Of a DNA stretch of 64,000 nucleotides, positions 12,028 to 25,100 are shown one piece after another. The stretch lies in assembly GCA_002633005.1 (NCBI GenBank), contig NMRA01000007.1, positions 1,908,569 to 1,972,568 on the forward strand, given 5' to 3'. Position 1 is the stretch's first letter, and every line of letters begins with the position of its first letter. Source of the stretch: Phoronis australis (taxonomy: Eukaryota; Phoronida; Phoronidae). A model generated the notes under the pieces. That model was not told the DNA's origin, ran no database searches, and saw nothing but the letters and a program-made list of their open reading frames with translations. A program made the position numbers and the translations under genes.

Positions 12028-15000
12028 CCACTTCCTCTCATCCTCTTTCCTTGCCTCTGGTTGCAGTTGGTTCCTCATTCCTCCAAGAACATTGGACGTT
12101 GCCTCTGAAGCCAAGATCACCGGCTGTAAGAGAGTAGGAGGTATCTGACGCACAACGCCCCCTACAGCCCCACTCATGCCTTTGTAGTCTCCCTCTTCAG
12201 TTGCGGCTCTGATGATGTTCTCAGCTGTGTCTGCCAGTCCCTGATGGAGAAGAAAGATTTACAATAAAGTACACAAATTAATTAATTAGAAATTATGGGA
12301 AAATATTTACAGGTGTTGCCTGTAGTTGAAGTGAAATCAAACTATTTTTCGGAAACAAATGTGTGTATTGTAAGACCAAATTTCTGAATAAAATCTCATG
12401 TCTCTGTTCATGAACCATGCCCCAGAAGTTCTCACAATAAAAATTAGGACCACACGAAAGAAAACTTGACACAGGTCACATTACTTTTAAATTTTATCTG
12501 ACCTTTACTTCAGGTCAAAATTTTAGAAGATTAGATGATTCTTCTCAATACCTGTGGCCAGATGATTCTCACTAATTCAAGTACATCACAATGCAATATC
12601 TGGATATACAAATAAAGAAGATTAATCAGTTGAAAAGACAAAAAGACTACATTCGGAAAGCTGCATTGCTTGCCACACAGCCAGTTTCACCTACACCAAA
12701 ACTTAACTTTCAGTGTAAGTCACATGCATCTCACCTCTTTAACGACATAATAGGCATTAGTGACGCCCTCTCTGAAGTCAGCTGGCTGGATTGACCTCTT
12801 GTGTTTCCTTCTTCTTGCCTTGCTCTTTATACTGGGCCCAGGACTCACCATATCATAAGTAAACTCAGCAGCCACCTACAATGACAGCAGTATCACCCAC
12901 ATTTACCAATAAGAAAAAATCGAAAAATGTTATGTGGTTTCCAGCACCCACTATAACCTTGACATTGCTCTTATGAAAAAGTTAACATTTGCATCTGTAA
13001 AAAAAAATTGTAACTAAGCCCAAGGAGAAATTAAGAAAATAAGCTGTTGTCTAAAGCTCTTACGGATCAAAATTTTCACCTTTTGAGTTCAGTTTTAAAA
13101 ATACTACACTCGAGTGCGAACATAGAATCCATACCGATGACGTACAATTTTCATGTTTTCTGTGGAGCCATATTGAAATCATTATTTTATAAAGAACATC
13201 CTTGCCACTGAGTGACACCTCAGTTAAGAAAACTAAAGGAGGTTTACATATCCAAGTCCAATTTTGTATAGTTATAGCCTAACTGACAGTAGTCAGTTTA
13301 TGTTATCTAAAATCAGACTTCTACCACTGACAACAGTTCAGCCAGTGGATAACCGTCAAACTATATCCACACGGACAAGGGCTAAACTAACTACTGGATG
13401 GCAAATTGACGAATCACTCTTTAAATAATGATGCGATGTGATTGGATGATTTTGGAGTAGAGTCTCAACTAGAGTTCAGATTTTTTGGGAACCAGACGTG
13501 ACAGTACCTGAACAGTCTGGACCAACCTATTGGTTAGTTCCAGCGCGGCCATGGCAGTTGACGTTGTGAAGGAATTAGCTCCCCTCTGCAGGCCGCGGAT
13601 TATCCGCCCGTCCTTCCTGTACTGTTCCACAGGGAGCCAGACCAGGTCTTTGATTCCTTGCACTGAAATAAGGCACTCAATTAGTGACACAAGTCTAGCA
13701 CCAAATAAATAATTGAATACAATCAACTCATGACATAGATTCCTTTACGCTGTAAAACTGGCCAGCCTTCTGTAGAGGACCTTGCAAGAACGCAAGATTT
13801 TGCACTGCATGCCAAGCACGTGACCACAGCAACAGCCCTAGTCTCACTTTCTTTCTTACTAAAGTGGGAAAGAGCTGACAGACTGTTACTGGAGACCAAT
13901 CTTGACAAGCCAACTTAATGAGTTTGATCACAAGGAATAACGAATTGCCAGTTGGCTTTGTAGCCCTGAAATCACCTCTAATTTGAGTACGGAATAAGTC
14001 AAGATCTCCTTTATAATGGGGAGTCCTGAAAATCAAAATTACAATTATGTAACGCGGGTTTATACCTTATTAATACTGTTGTAATATGCTCATGGACAGA
14101 ACAATCAGGAAAGACATGGTTGTCTAAAAAGCCATCATCAACCTCGCACAGCAAAACAATGAACCAAAAATGACTGACACGTTAAGCTCCACCCTTTATT
14201 CAAACAGGGAAGACAATCAAAGAGTAAACACAAAGGGGGTTCTATGGGAGTTGCGCTGTGTTTGGGTATCAGATCCTTGCTATACCAAATCAGTTCTCAT
14301 AATGACACAGCCTGTCTTATATTTTGATGAAACGAGATAGAGATAGTAGAAATGGCAAAACATGTCTCAAATTCAACACTGTCTGCGGAGTTCTTACTAC
14401 GGCTACACAATGTACAGTCGATTCCCACCATTTTTTTTTCAAATGCTTTCAAGATCCTACTGAGACCCAGTTTTTTCAAATGCTGTCGATATCCTACTGA
14501 GACCCATCCTGATACGACCGGGCCCTTACAGTTCCCAGGCTGGTGCGAAAAGACGGTCAGCCATGTAAAATCAATAACCATTTGTGCACAGTTCTACAAT
14601 ATTGTGTTCACTCATTACAACAACTCCATTCAAGACATGATATAATCTAAAAGCATTTCTGTTCAGGGGAACTAAACTGGAAAATACTTAGTTACCCAGC
14701 TGAACAAGAGAGTGCATTGGTCCCACCCCTCCGAGTATGGTGGGAAGCTGTGACCTTTTGATGTCTTGCAACCATTCATTAAGGGCAAAGGTCACGACCT
14801 TATCCATTCCCAGTAAGCCATGTCTGTGATGGAACCGCTTCAGTTTCAACTCTGAGGAGTTGAGCTGAGCCAGCCCAACAATAAGCCCTGTCAATGTGCC
14901 CTGCAATGAAAACCGCAAAAATTAAAATGCTAGCAGAGAGCAACTAGTGATGTGACGTAATTTTCAATTAATCCAGACATTGTTTTGTTTATTGCTGCTG

Positions 15001-18000
15001 AAGCTAATTTCTAGAACTAACAGTAAAGCAGTTTTGTTTTTTGTTTAAGAAACACGCAACATGCTTTGAAGTATTCCAAAAACATCCAGGAAACAAATGA
15101 CTGCTGGTATTCCAGCCAACAATTTTCAATTTTGAGAAATACGTTATGAAGACATCCCCATAATAAATGACACTTTTGTTTGATTTTGACAAAATCTGGC
15201 TGCTGAAGGTCCTTGCTAACACAGACCCTCTATGAAACAGTTAGATCTCTTCATTAGACAATTCTATTGAAACACCCTTAAAAGGACAAAACATTTGAGA
15301 AACCGTAGTATCGCTCACTTTAAAGACACCAGTAATCCTCATGTAATGGAACAACCCAGCTTAGACAAAAAGGCATGACATCAAAACACCACTATACAAC
15401 CGGTTATGTGTCGGCTGTAGCAACTAACCACTTCTGAATAGAATGGCACAGGTTTAATACTGGCCTAGTTGGTCTCCCAGCAGCCAAGAGGATATCTGAG
15501 GTTCTATCATGAGCTAGGGCACTACGAACCTGCTCCATATCAACATGTTTTCCCTTATAGTCCAGCTTGATAGGTACATCAGGCGAGAATACAAATGATT
15601 TGACAAAGACTGGTGATGCCTGAGCCTCTTCCTCAACACTCCCTTCGAATGTGTCAGAATCTTCCGTGTTGGAGTCGGACAATTCATCGAATTTAATCAG
15701 CTCCAAAGCCATGATCTCCTGCTCTTCTTCTATAGGCGAGCCGACCTTCATCACCGGCTGAGTCTCCAGGTTGTTGGAACTGGAGTTGGGAGTAGGTCTA
15801 CCTGAGGCCTGAGAGGTGTCACCACTGTGCGAGGCAGTAGAGGTAACGAAGAATTTTTTCAGGAAGAAAAGAGCATCCTGCAATAAAAGTTAAAAGATGA
15901 ATCTATTCACACGAACATTAAAAACAAGAGATTTATTATGTGAAACAATGTAAAAAATGACATAAAATCAAACAACTTGTCCTCCAAAATAATTTTCATG
16001 ACAACTAGCTTGCAACATATCTCAAATGAGCTTTAGAACAAACAGAAGTATCACTAATTTAAAATTTCTTATTTCACAAAGAGGAATTAGTATTAGCTTA
16101 AATTAATCATAGAGCCTTTTCTGCTGCAGTTATGAGCCTGTCAGGAACCATATTCAAATCTGTGTCTGAAACAGTTACATAAGTCGTAATCAGGCACAAC
16201 AGTGGTCAGAAGTTAGCTGCACAAAGCCTAAGTAAAATCACATGAAATGACAATACTACACTTATGTTTAGTGATGATGTGTCTGCCACTGTTATTACGG
16301 TATATGGACCTGCAGAAAGGAACAGAAATGCAGTCACATTACATTTTCAAAAAAATTACAGGTCTTGGATTTTTTCTACAATCATTCAGATCCATGAGAG
16401 CATTTTAGCACTTGAAACTTTTACAAAAATTATGGGTATGGATGGATTAATCGGCATGCACTGACTATGGTTGCACTCGATGTATGTTCCAAGGGAGGTA
16501 AGAAGAATTAAGATTAACCAGTCTATAACCCAGTAATAATTTTCAAAGAGCTTAGTAATTTACAGCGCAACATAAATATGGCCTACTTATTATCATGAAA
16601 GTTTATTGTTTTTAATTTGGGCACTTTTTTGGCTGGGACCAAAACATCAAAATGACATTATACTACACAACCAAATATATTGCTCCCCTCTTGTGGTATC
16701 AAGTGTTGTACCTGGTCAACATTAAATCTCAGTGGAAGAATGGAGACTTTGAGGGAGCACTCCTGCTGTTGAGGTCTTCGCCTGTCGGGACGTACATGGA
16801 GAGCCTTTACAACAACCTAGGATTGAAACATGAACATTTATTACATGGGTGGCAGATCTTAGATTTCGGGAGGGAGCGCCCAATCACAGTTTCGAAATAA
16901 AAATGTCCACGAGAGTCCTAAAAATGACATGTCAACATTTTTTATCATGGCTGGAGGGTATAGGCCCCTGCCTCCAAATCTGCTTAATGTGTTCATACCA
17001 TAATATATCACANNNNNNNNNNNNNNNNNNNNNNNNNNNNNNNNNNNNNNNNNNNNNNNNNNNNNNNNNNNNNNNNNNNNNNNNNNNNNNNNNNNNNNNN
17101 NNNNNNNNNNNNNNNNNNNNNNNNNNNNNNNNNNNNNNNNNNNNNNNNNNNNNNNNNNNNNNNNNNNNNNNNNNNNNNNNNNNNNNNNNNNNNNNNNNNN
17201 NNNNNNNNNNNNNNNNNNNNNNNNNNNNNNNNNTGACAATCCTTCCAGTACAGTAAAGTTGTTACAAAACAGGATGACATATCATTGACAATCCTTCCAG
17301 TACAGTAAAGTTGTTACAAAACAGGATGCAATATCACTGACAATCCTTCCAGTACAGTAAAGTTTCTTCAAACTAGAACAATAAGGCAGAACAGTGAAAC
17401 GAGTAAACAAGAAGAAAATTTCATTATTTGAAAACTTTTTGTAGAAGGCTGTTGTCAACAAACTCATGGCAAAACTTCAAACATTTCTGGCAATGCAGTG
17501 AAAATTTGAAAGTTTAAAAAATGTCAATTTCTGCCATAATTATTTTTGTTCAAATTTGAGGAAACTTTACTGTAACCAAGTGCCCATTCCAGTACATGCT
17601 AAATAAGACAACTGAAGCTTTGCTGACTTCTAGTGGATAAAACCTCCACCTTCGTCAGGATAGCAAACTGACAGACACGCCACCTGCCACCCTGATTGTG
17701 AATAAGTCATGAAATACCTCCATGAAACTGTTGCATTATCTTCTGCCCTGTATTCCTGTTAATTCTCAACTCTGGTCTTCAACAATTTCACATTTTAGCA
17801 TGTTTTGTTGGACTCAACTTAATACTCACATGATAGTTGAGTTTCTCAGTTTGAATGCCCTCGATAAAATTACATGAAGATATGGTATGATTTTTAAATA
17901 TACTATAAATACTCTTTTTGATCATGTAATTAAATCATACATCATGGACAACAGATTCGCAACTCTGATTTTTTCCTATGAAATTCTCAGATGTGGCACC

Positions 18001-19159
18001 ACTTTCTTCCATCCAATGCCCATCTCAACTTCTGCTTAATGAGCAGATGAAGTACTTGGCGGAAATAAAATGGGCCGTCACTCAAGGTGCCACTAGTGAA
18101 TAGTAACATCACGTACAAATAAAGTGAAACAGACCTTGTGCATTAAGAGTATGATGCCGAGAGTCAGTGGTCTATTAAATAAAACAGTCACACACACACA
18201 CAGTCACACACACACAGTCACACACACACACACACAAGCACACATTATATGTACACACCATGTTGGCATGAGTCTGCTTCGGCATCTTTTCCGAGGTGTA
18301 CTCGTACAAGAACTTGTTAATCTGTGACAAGGCCATTCTGTCCCAAATCTCCACGTCATTAATGATTAAGACCTGCCGAGAGGCCTGCTCAGTTGTTTCA
18401 GGATAGCTCTCTTGCAGCAGTCGCACCTACAGATGAAATGTTCAAATGTAAACCTCTCCCAAAATACATGGCACTTTTTACAATTTTGAAGCAGAAAAAT
18501 ACACACAGATTTTCAATGATCATCACAACCATTCTTAAGTAGTTAATATCATGAATTTTAGGATACTTTGGCAATGAAATCATTTTTTCTTCACAGAAGA
18601 CAAATCAGTCCTTTAAATCACCAGGACTGTGCTTCATTGACTTAATACATTAGCCATACACATGAGGTGAAAAATCTTCCTTTATGCAACAGAAACAATC
18701 AATTCCATCCCATGAATTCAATCCCATAATTCAATACTCCAACCTCACCCACTAATCAGTTCAGTGGCTGCCATTTTGGTAGGTTACCCTAGTAAGGCCC
18801 CAAAAATACTCGCGAAACACCAGCCACTCACTTGCACAATTTTGCGTGATCTCACTTTCCTTGCAAGAAACTTGGTCTACGGAACGCTACACTGGTATTG
18901 GGAAAAAGGATGTGTCATGGATCTCAACCCCAAGATGTGTATGTATCACTTTTCACTTGGGATAAAAGGTCTACTTGATTTAAGGATCAACTGCCACAAC
19001 AGCGCCCCAGTTGATGATTTACCTTAGACAGGTGCAGTTCCATACAGTTATCCATCTCTCTGGCAGGACCTCCCTTCTCCAGCCAACTCTTGGCTACCCA
19101 CTGATCTTTTAATGTACCTTTATGGTGCCTCGCTGATGGACTGTCCGCATACCTGGAGT
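12007..19159 (-). CDS. ATG2: ATG2 exons 32-39 (codons 1542-2038): C-terminal lipid-insertion and ATG_C regions
   Basis: The exons are 19023-19159, 18259-18426, 16712-16816, 15530-15877, 14696-14900, 13508-13662, 12735-12875 and 12007-12240. Exon 33 has SRQVLIINDVEIWDRMA and SQINKFLYEYTSE. Exon 35 is large (348 bp), with a Ser/Thr-rich insert before PVFVKSFVFS and VPIKLDYKGKHVDMEQ. Exon 37 has GIKDLVWLPVEQYRKDGR. The final exon ends KWKLEELK with TGA at 12009-12007, inside the 31-bp minisatellite. The donor of exon 35 (GTTCGT) is weak but is the only one that keeps the family sequence. Confidence 0.95.
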
Positions 19160-22100
19160 CTTGAAAAGAAGAAAACTATATCCCAAAGGTCATCTCTGAA
19201 GTTAGAGCACAACTATTTGTAAAGTGTTGAGAGTTTGATTTAATTTTCCTATCATTGCAAAACAATAGAAAATTGAGAACAACCATCAAACCCCACTTAT
19301 CGCTAAGACCAAGGTACAACAAAGAACCTTCCTAGTGGCAATGAACAGAGTAGACGAGATGACGGATCATCATCAAAACGCTTTCTATAGTAGTCTTTAT
19401 TCTAGCTGTGGGTATGGTTTAAACTTTGTTTCTATGTGCAGCAGCTTAGCTTTCATAGACAATATGGCCTCTTGTTCAATGCAATCATAGCCACAGCCAT
19501 AGCCATAGCCACAGCCATAGCCACAGCCAGCCACAGCCATAGCCTTACCCACAGCCAAAGCCATTGTTATTATTACTGTCATTGTTATTACTACTATTAG
19601 AAAGTAAGTTTAGTGCTGGTCAATATGTTTGCATGAAAGTCAAAGCACACAATGAAAAATAAGAAACCAAGAAGATTGAAGTATTCGCAATTATGTAACG
19701 TAGGCATATTACAGAATTAAAGTTTGATTGATTGCTTGATTACATAATTGCAGTAAAATCTCACCAATTTAGGACACAACACGGTGTGCAATTGAAATGT
19801 TATTTTCTTATTTTTCCAAGATATATGTACCACCAAATTAATGCTTTATCATGCTCAAGCTCTGTATCACAGCTACCACCAGGCAAAATAAGATATTTCA
19901 AAAAACTGCGGGCATTCACGACAGAGTAAAAAGCCTTTGAAAACATGAAAAAGGGCAATTTTGGCAATTATTTTTGTCTGAAATTGGTGAGATTTCAGAA
20001 AATAAGTCGCATATTACAGTACAATCCAGCCTACCTGAGCATTTTTTGTCCTTCGCGGGTGAGAAATCAGAACCAGCGTACATATACCATGCGAGATTCA
20101 TTTCCTTCAGGACATAGCGACTGATGGGAATGGGAAAGTGCTCTGGAGCCTGCAACAGGTCAGTTGGGCCCTGTGGCAGCTTGAAGTGGTTTTCTATTAG
20201 CCTAAGGGACTCGCTGTCCAGAAAACGGATCTTTGGCTCCCCATCCTTGGGCTACAAAGAATTGAGAGACAGTGATTTCACTGTGATTTTATTATTACAA
20301 AGGCATGCAACATTGTATCAAAATGCAGAAAATGTCAACTTTAAACTGGAATAAATTTGATTTGATTGATCTGATTGACAACAAGGATGTACCGTTGTTA
20401 ATACATTTGAGGATGGCATGAAAGTGACCAGTTCACTTTACTAACAAAACTATGCTATATAAAAGTATTTGGAACAAAAACATAGTTGGGTGAACAGATA
20501 AATGGCTGATTTGTTTTCCAGTAAATAGCATTTAATGGGAAATTACATATTTTTGGCAAAAGTTATGGACTTGCGAGAAAACTTGATGTCATTTTGTGGA
20601 AAACTTAAATAGTTGAAACTTATGGATTCTTGGTACAGGAAGTTGACATCACAATAATACATTGCTCATCTTTACTATGTTTGTCTGTTGTAAAATTGTC
20701 AGTTTTTGTCAGCTATATAATTATAATTTCATGACTTGTGGTTAATTCTTATGGACCACAGGATTACTTTTTTTGCCATTATATTCAGAATCCAGTTATA
20801 GATGGCTTCAATTGGCTCGATTGAGTCACGCTTGGGATGAAACATGGATGTTTCGGTTGATGACACTCTGAAACACTCACTCTGTATACTTTTCTCAGGA
20901 GTTTGTTACCGACAACAGTCCCCTTCTGCCTGAGCATTGTGTTAGTGGGAGATTTGGTGCCGCAGCTGTAGCAGACTGGTTCACAAAAAAAATCACCACT
21001 TTCTGAGGAAAAATAGGTAATGGTTGGATGTAACATGCCCGCATTTTGAGAACCAGTTTTCTACACTGAATAACAGGCATCAATCTGGTTCTCAAAAAAT
21101 GGGCACGTTTTATCCGACTATTGCCAAAAATGAGCTATGGAGGACACAGCTACTGAAAGAGCACATTGGTGTATTGCCATTAAAACCATAAGGTAAATGT
21201 GTGCTCACAAAGGTAACTGGAGAGTGACAAATGTGTTTTGGTCGCCAAAGACTGTGACTCAAGCTCGCCTGGTTATAAGGCCACTTAATGCATTCTAACA
21301 ATAATGACAAAGAAATCACACAGAAGCTCCTTAAATTGTAAGCAACATTGTCATTAGCAAGAACAGACAATCAACTTGTTTAACGAGTGATACAAATGAA
21401 AAGTTAACTGAGAGCAAACACAGTGATGAATTGTGACGTCAGTTGCCAGTTTAGGGAACGCTGTTTGAATTTTTTTACAAATATTATTTTTTCTTTAATA
21501 ACTTAAAGCAATTTTGAGTTCCAGCAATTGGCTAAACATCAAAAAACATGAAATTTTCCTTTAAGCAATTTGGCTCAAACAAGTGAATTCACAAGGTATT
21601 AAAAATAGATTTCAGAATTAATATTAAGTTTCACATAATTTACAAATCCTTTGAAGTATTTTTGAAAACGATTCAGAAGACAATTCACATCAAGACAGAA
21701 TGACTTTTCGCAAATAAGATTTCACCATGCACGCATAGCTCATCCATTCACAGAAAATTACATTTCAGGAAAACAAAGAATCTCACCATAACGCTATTAT
21801 GATTGTGAAGCAAACTTGGGGGCTTCAGGGAGTATACGATGGACACACTATTATCAATGGTCCTGTTTCTGTCCACAAAAAGGGTGGAAAATGAAATCAA
21901 ACGTCTTAATTGTTCAGGTTACTCCTATCGTAATGCTGTCAGATTAAAGTCCAATAAAGAGTAATCACGCAGAAAGACTTGAGGTTTTCAGACGGTCCAC
22001 AGTTGCCCACCTACCAACTCCGGACGGACCATTAAGACAATGTAATGTTGTGCACCCAAGACAACTAACTACTAAACATAAGATGGAGAATCACACAACT

Positions 22101-25100
22101 TACAATGATTCCTAGACCAGGGTCATCAACAAAGCAGAAATCACTGCCCAAGCTGCTGTCAGAGCTGTTGGGGTGGTCACCAGTATCTGTACTGTCCTCT
22201 GCGTCACTCAGTGACTTTGTCTGCATTGCCTCAGTCTCATCGGGGAAGAAGAATACCTTGGCACCTTGCTCAATACCTGTGTCTGAATCTTGAAATGTGA
22301 TGATTCAAATGTTAATATAAGTGTTAAATATAAACTGTTTTTTTTTACTTTAACCTAATAGCAGGTAAATACTTTTGAAGTTCAATTAGAGTATGCAACT
22401 TTGAAATGCGATGACCATTTGGGAAATCAATATACAAAATGCATAGCATATGACAAAAACCTTACTATCCTCCTTGCACAGAGCCATCCGTCAATAGCAC
22501 CGCTTAAAATATGGCCTTGAACAAATGGGTAGTATTTCAACACAGCAACACTGTGTTCTGTAATCTAGGCCAGTTTATGGCAAGTTTGATGAGATCACGC
22601 AACTTTTCATGTGATATCACCCCGCAGTACAAGCAAAACATGTAATCTCACAGCATTCACCTGTATTTTGAGTTACAGAATAGGTGCATGTGTCACCTGT
22701 GCCATTGTGACACAGTTGTTATGAGGTCTTTTAAACGCTTCGTTAAATCAAAACACACTAACGTAATAAGGTCTAATGTATAATATGTATATCGTGATTA
22801 CAAAACCCACCCACCACTATCTTGTTGATCAGTACATGGAGGGTCGTAATGGTCCAGAAATGTATACCAAAGACTTGAGCAGGATGTTTCCAAAAAATAA
22901 AACTTAAAGGGATACCAAACACGGTTTTGGCCTACTAACAAATATTAACGATGACTTTCCCATCCAGCTCTTTAAAAACAAAATCATGCTCTGTAAACTT
23001 CGACAACCCACAAACGTTTGAAGCAAATTTTGAAAACTCAATACGTTTAGGCGACTTATGCAACTGCAGATAAAAGTCACCTACAAAGAACCTTAATATC
23101 CATTTTGTGGCGCAGTGAGTTTGGGTTTGTAGTTGAATCCTGCATGTATCACTCAAATGAGAAGCAGTGTTGCATTAGCAGGGGACCAAATGAGAGATTG
23201 TAGAAAACAGCAAAACAGGGTTTACCATCCTTTTAACATTTCACTTCCAAATTAAACAAGTAGATTGTGAAAGCTATGACATTATAACGACTGAGTAACT
23301 GCACTGTAATTGTTTATGAGAACCAGAAGCAAACACTCACTTGGTTTAGTCTTAAGAAACTACAGATTAAAAGGAGACTCTGGATTTTTGCAACTCCGAA
23401 GATTACTGACTTGACAAACCTGTACTGTTCTGCAACTTTGATTCAGACATGGCCTCCGCCATCATCGTATTCACGTGGTCTGACTGAGACTGTGTCAGTG
23501 GACTATCTGTGTCATCCTATCAACACAAGACAAGTTTAGAAACATTATTTATCAAAACTATTAACCTTGAATTTATGTCAGAATAAACAAAACGGGATTG
23601 TTCATTATTCTCCTTTTGAAGTGAATCAAATTACAAAAAATAACAATGCATGCTTGGTTTATTCTGTAAAGTTGTCATGATACAATTATGATTAGTAAGA
23701 GCAATACAATTGGCCAACACGGAATTGTTTTGGAGCAACATAATTGAACATTAAATGCAACAGAATAGTAGCAACCATTGTCAATTTTCAATTTTTCTAA
23801 AGCTTTAAGCCTACCTGGAATGGTCCCACATGTGAATTTGGAAGCTAAAATAAATTTTTAGCATCACTCTAAGCTCACCAATGCCACAAATTGCCAAATG
23901 AAAAGAACAGATAGGGTTATTGTTTTACATTTGTATACATCAATACAAGAATCCTTATACCGTGTTCTAATCAGACCCCTATTCAATACATAGTTAACTT
24001 CTTTCATTTGATAAAATCTGGCATGAAAAAGATACTTACATATCATTTTATAAACCTACAGTACATGCCAAAAGTATCCAAACAAAATGACTCGCAATTT
24101 CCCGCCATGACAGCCGAGTGGAAGCTGGATTCATCCTATGAATAGTCTCCCCTGATGACCGAGAAGGGGAATTAACAGGAAAGATAAAAAGGTGGCCAAG
24201 TCATTCTGTGATTAGAACTTTATTACATAGTCATTACCTGTCATTTTTGCTGTAAACATGATTACCCATAACGATGGGGAAACGGTATTTTGTCTGAATA
24301 CTTTTGTCATGTACTGTACGTGTTTGAATAATTAAATCGTGTTTCTTACATTTCTAAAGTATTGGTGGGACTACCAGGGTACATAAGTGAGAAATTTGAC
24401 AAAACGAAATCCACTTTTCTTCCAAATTATGCCCTAAACAGAAGACCTTTTACCATCCATGTAAATACACAAAACGTACCGAGAGTGGCGCACATGAAGT
24501 AATATCCCACAAGACATTATTCCGCGTATCGACCGAGACCGAAGGTCGAGGTTGATATGCAGAATAAGGGTGATTATGAAGAATTACATAATAACGCCTA
24601 CCAATGACGTGACTGAAGCAACAGGTGTGGGATCTTGTGATGGCGACGGTGTCTCCACCTTGTCAAGATCACCATCATTTGCGAAGTAAACAATGATCTC
24701 CTGCAGAGCTTTGAATGAGTCTGAACATGTGCGAACATTGACGCCATTTGTCGTAGCTTTCAGGTCTGTCTTTGGTGAGCGCTGAAAACAAAATGCAGGT
24801 TAAAATGACTCAAAAGTATGCATAATTACAAGTATAGGAGAACTTGTCATGTCAGTATGCTGCCTGCTTCAAAATATAAACATAATATTTATCTAAAATA
24901 GCAAGTGTGCAGTTAAATGTACTATAAGTTTGTAATTGCAAACATTTTTAAGTGTTGTCAGCCAGTCACCTGTTGGCCACATCACGTGTCCTACCCAAAC
25001 CGGGACTCGAACCCGTGACCTTCTGCTAACTGTGCAGATGGTCTAGTCCACTTGCAATTAGAGAAGAGTTTAGTATAATAAGTACTATGAACAAACTGGG

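Noticed and set aside
11793-12148. Open frames on the plus strand encoding Ser/Phe-rich repeats
   Set aside because: They are translations of the 31-bp minisatellite on the strand opposite ATG2. Several frames are open simply because the repeat unit lacks stops on that strand.
13728-14036. 102-residue minus-strand open frame
   Set aside because: It lies inside the ATG2 intron between exons 36 and 37, which already join in phase. No motif or repeat was recognised.
16849-17280. Open frames crossing 17013-17233
   Set aside because: They consist mostly of undetermined bases of the assembly gap.
20785-21095. Extra ATG2 exon in intron 30
   Set aside because: Exons 30 and 31 join in phase to give the conserved GLGIIPKDGEP sequence, so no exon is needed. 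The open frames partly come from the short hairpin element.
25003-25013. Functional tRNA gene
   Set aside because: The B box is perfect, but the A box and acceptor pairing are not, and a diverged copy with the same non-tRNA tail exists at 7464-7592. SINE is the better explanation.
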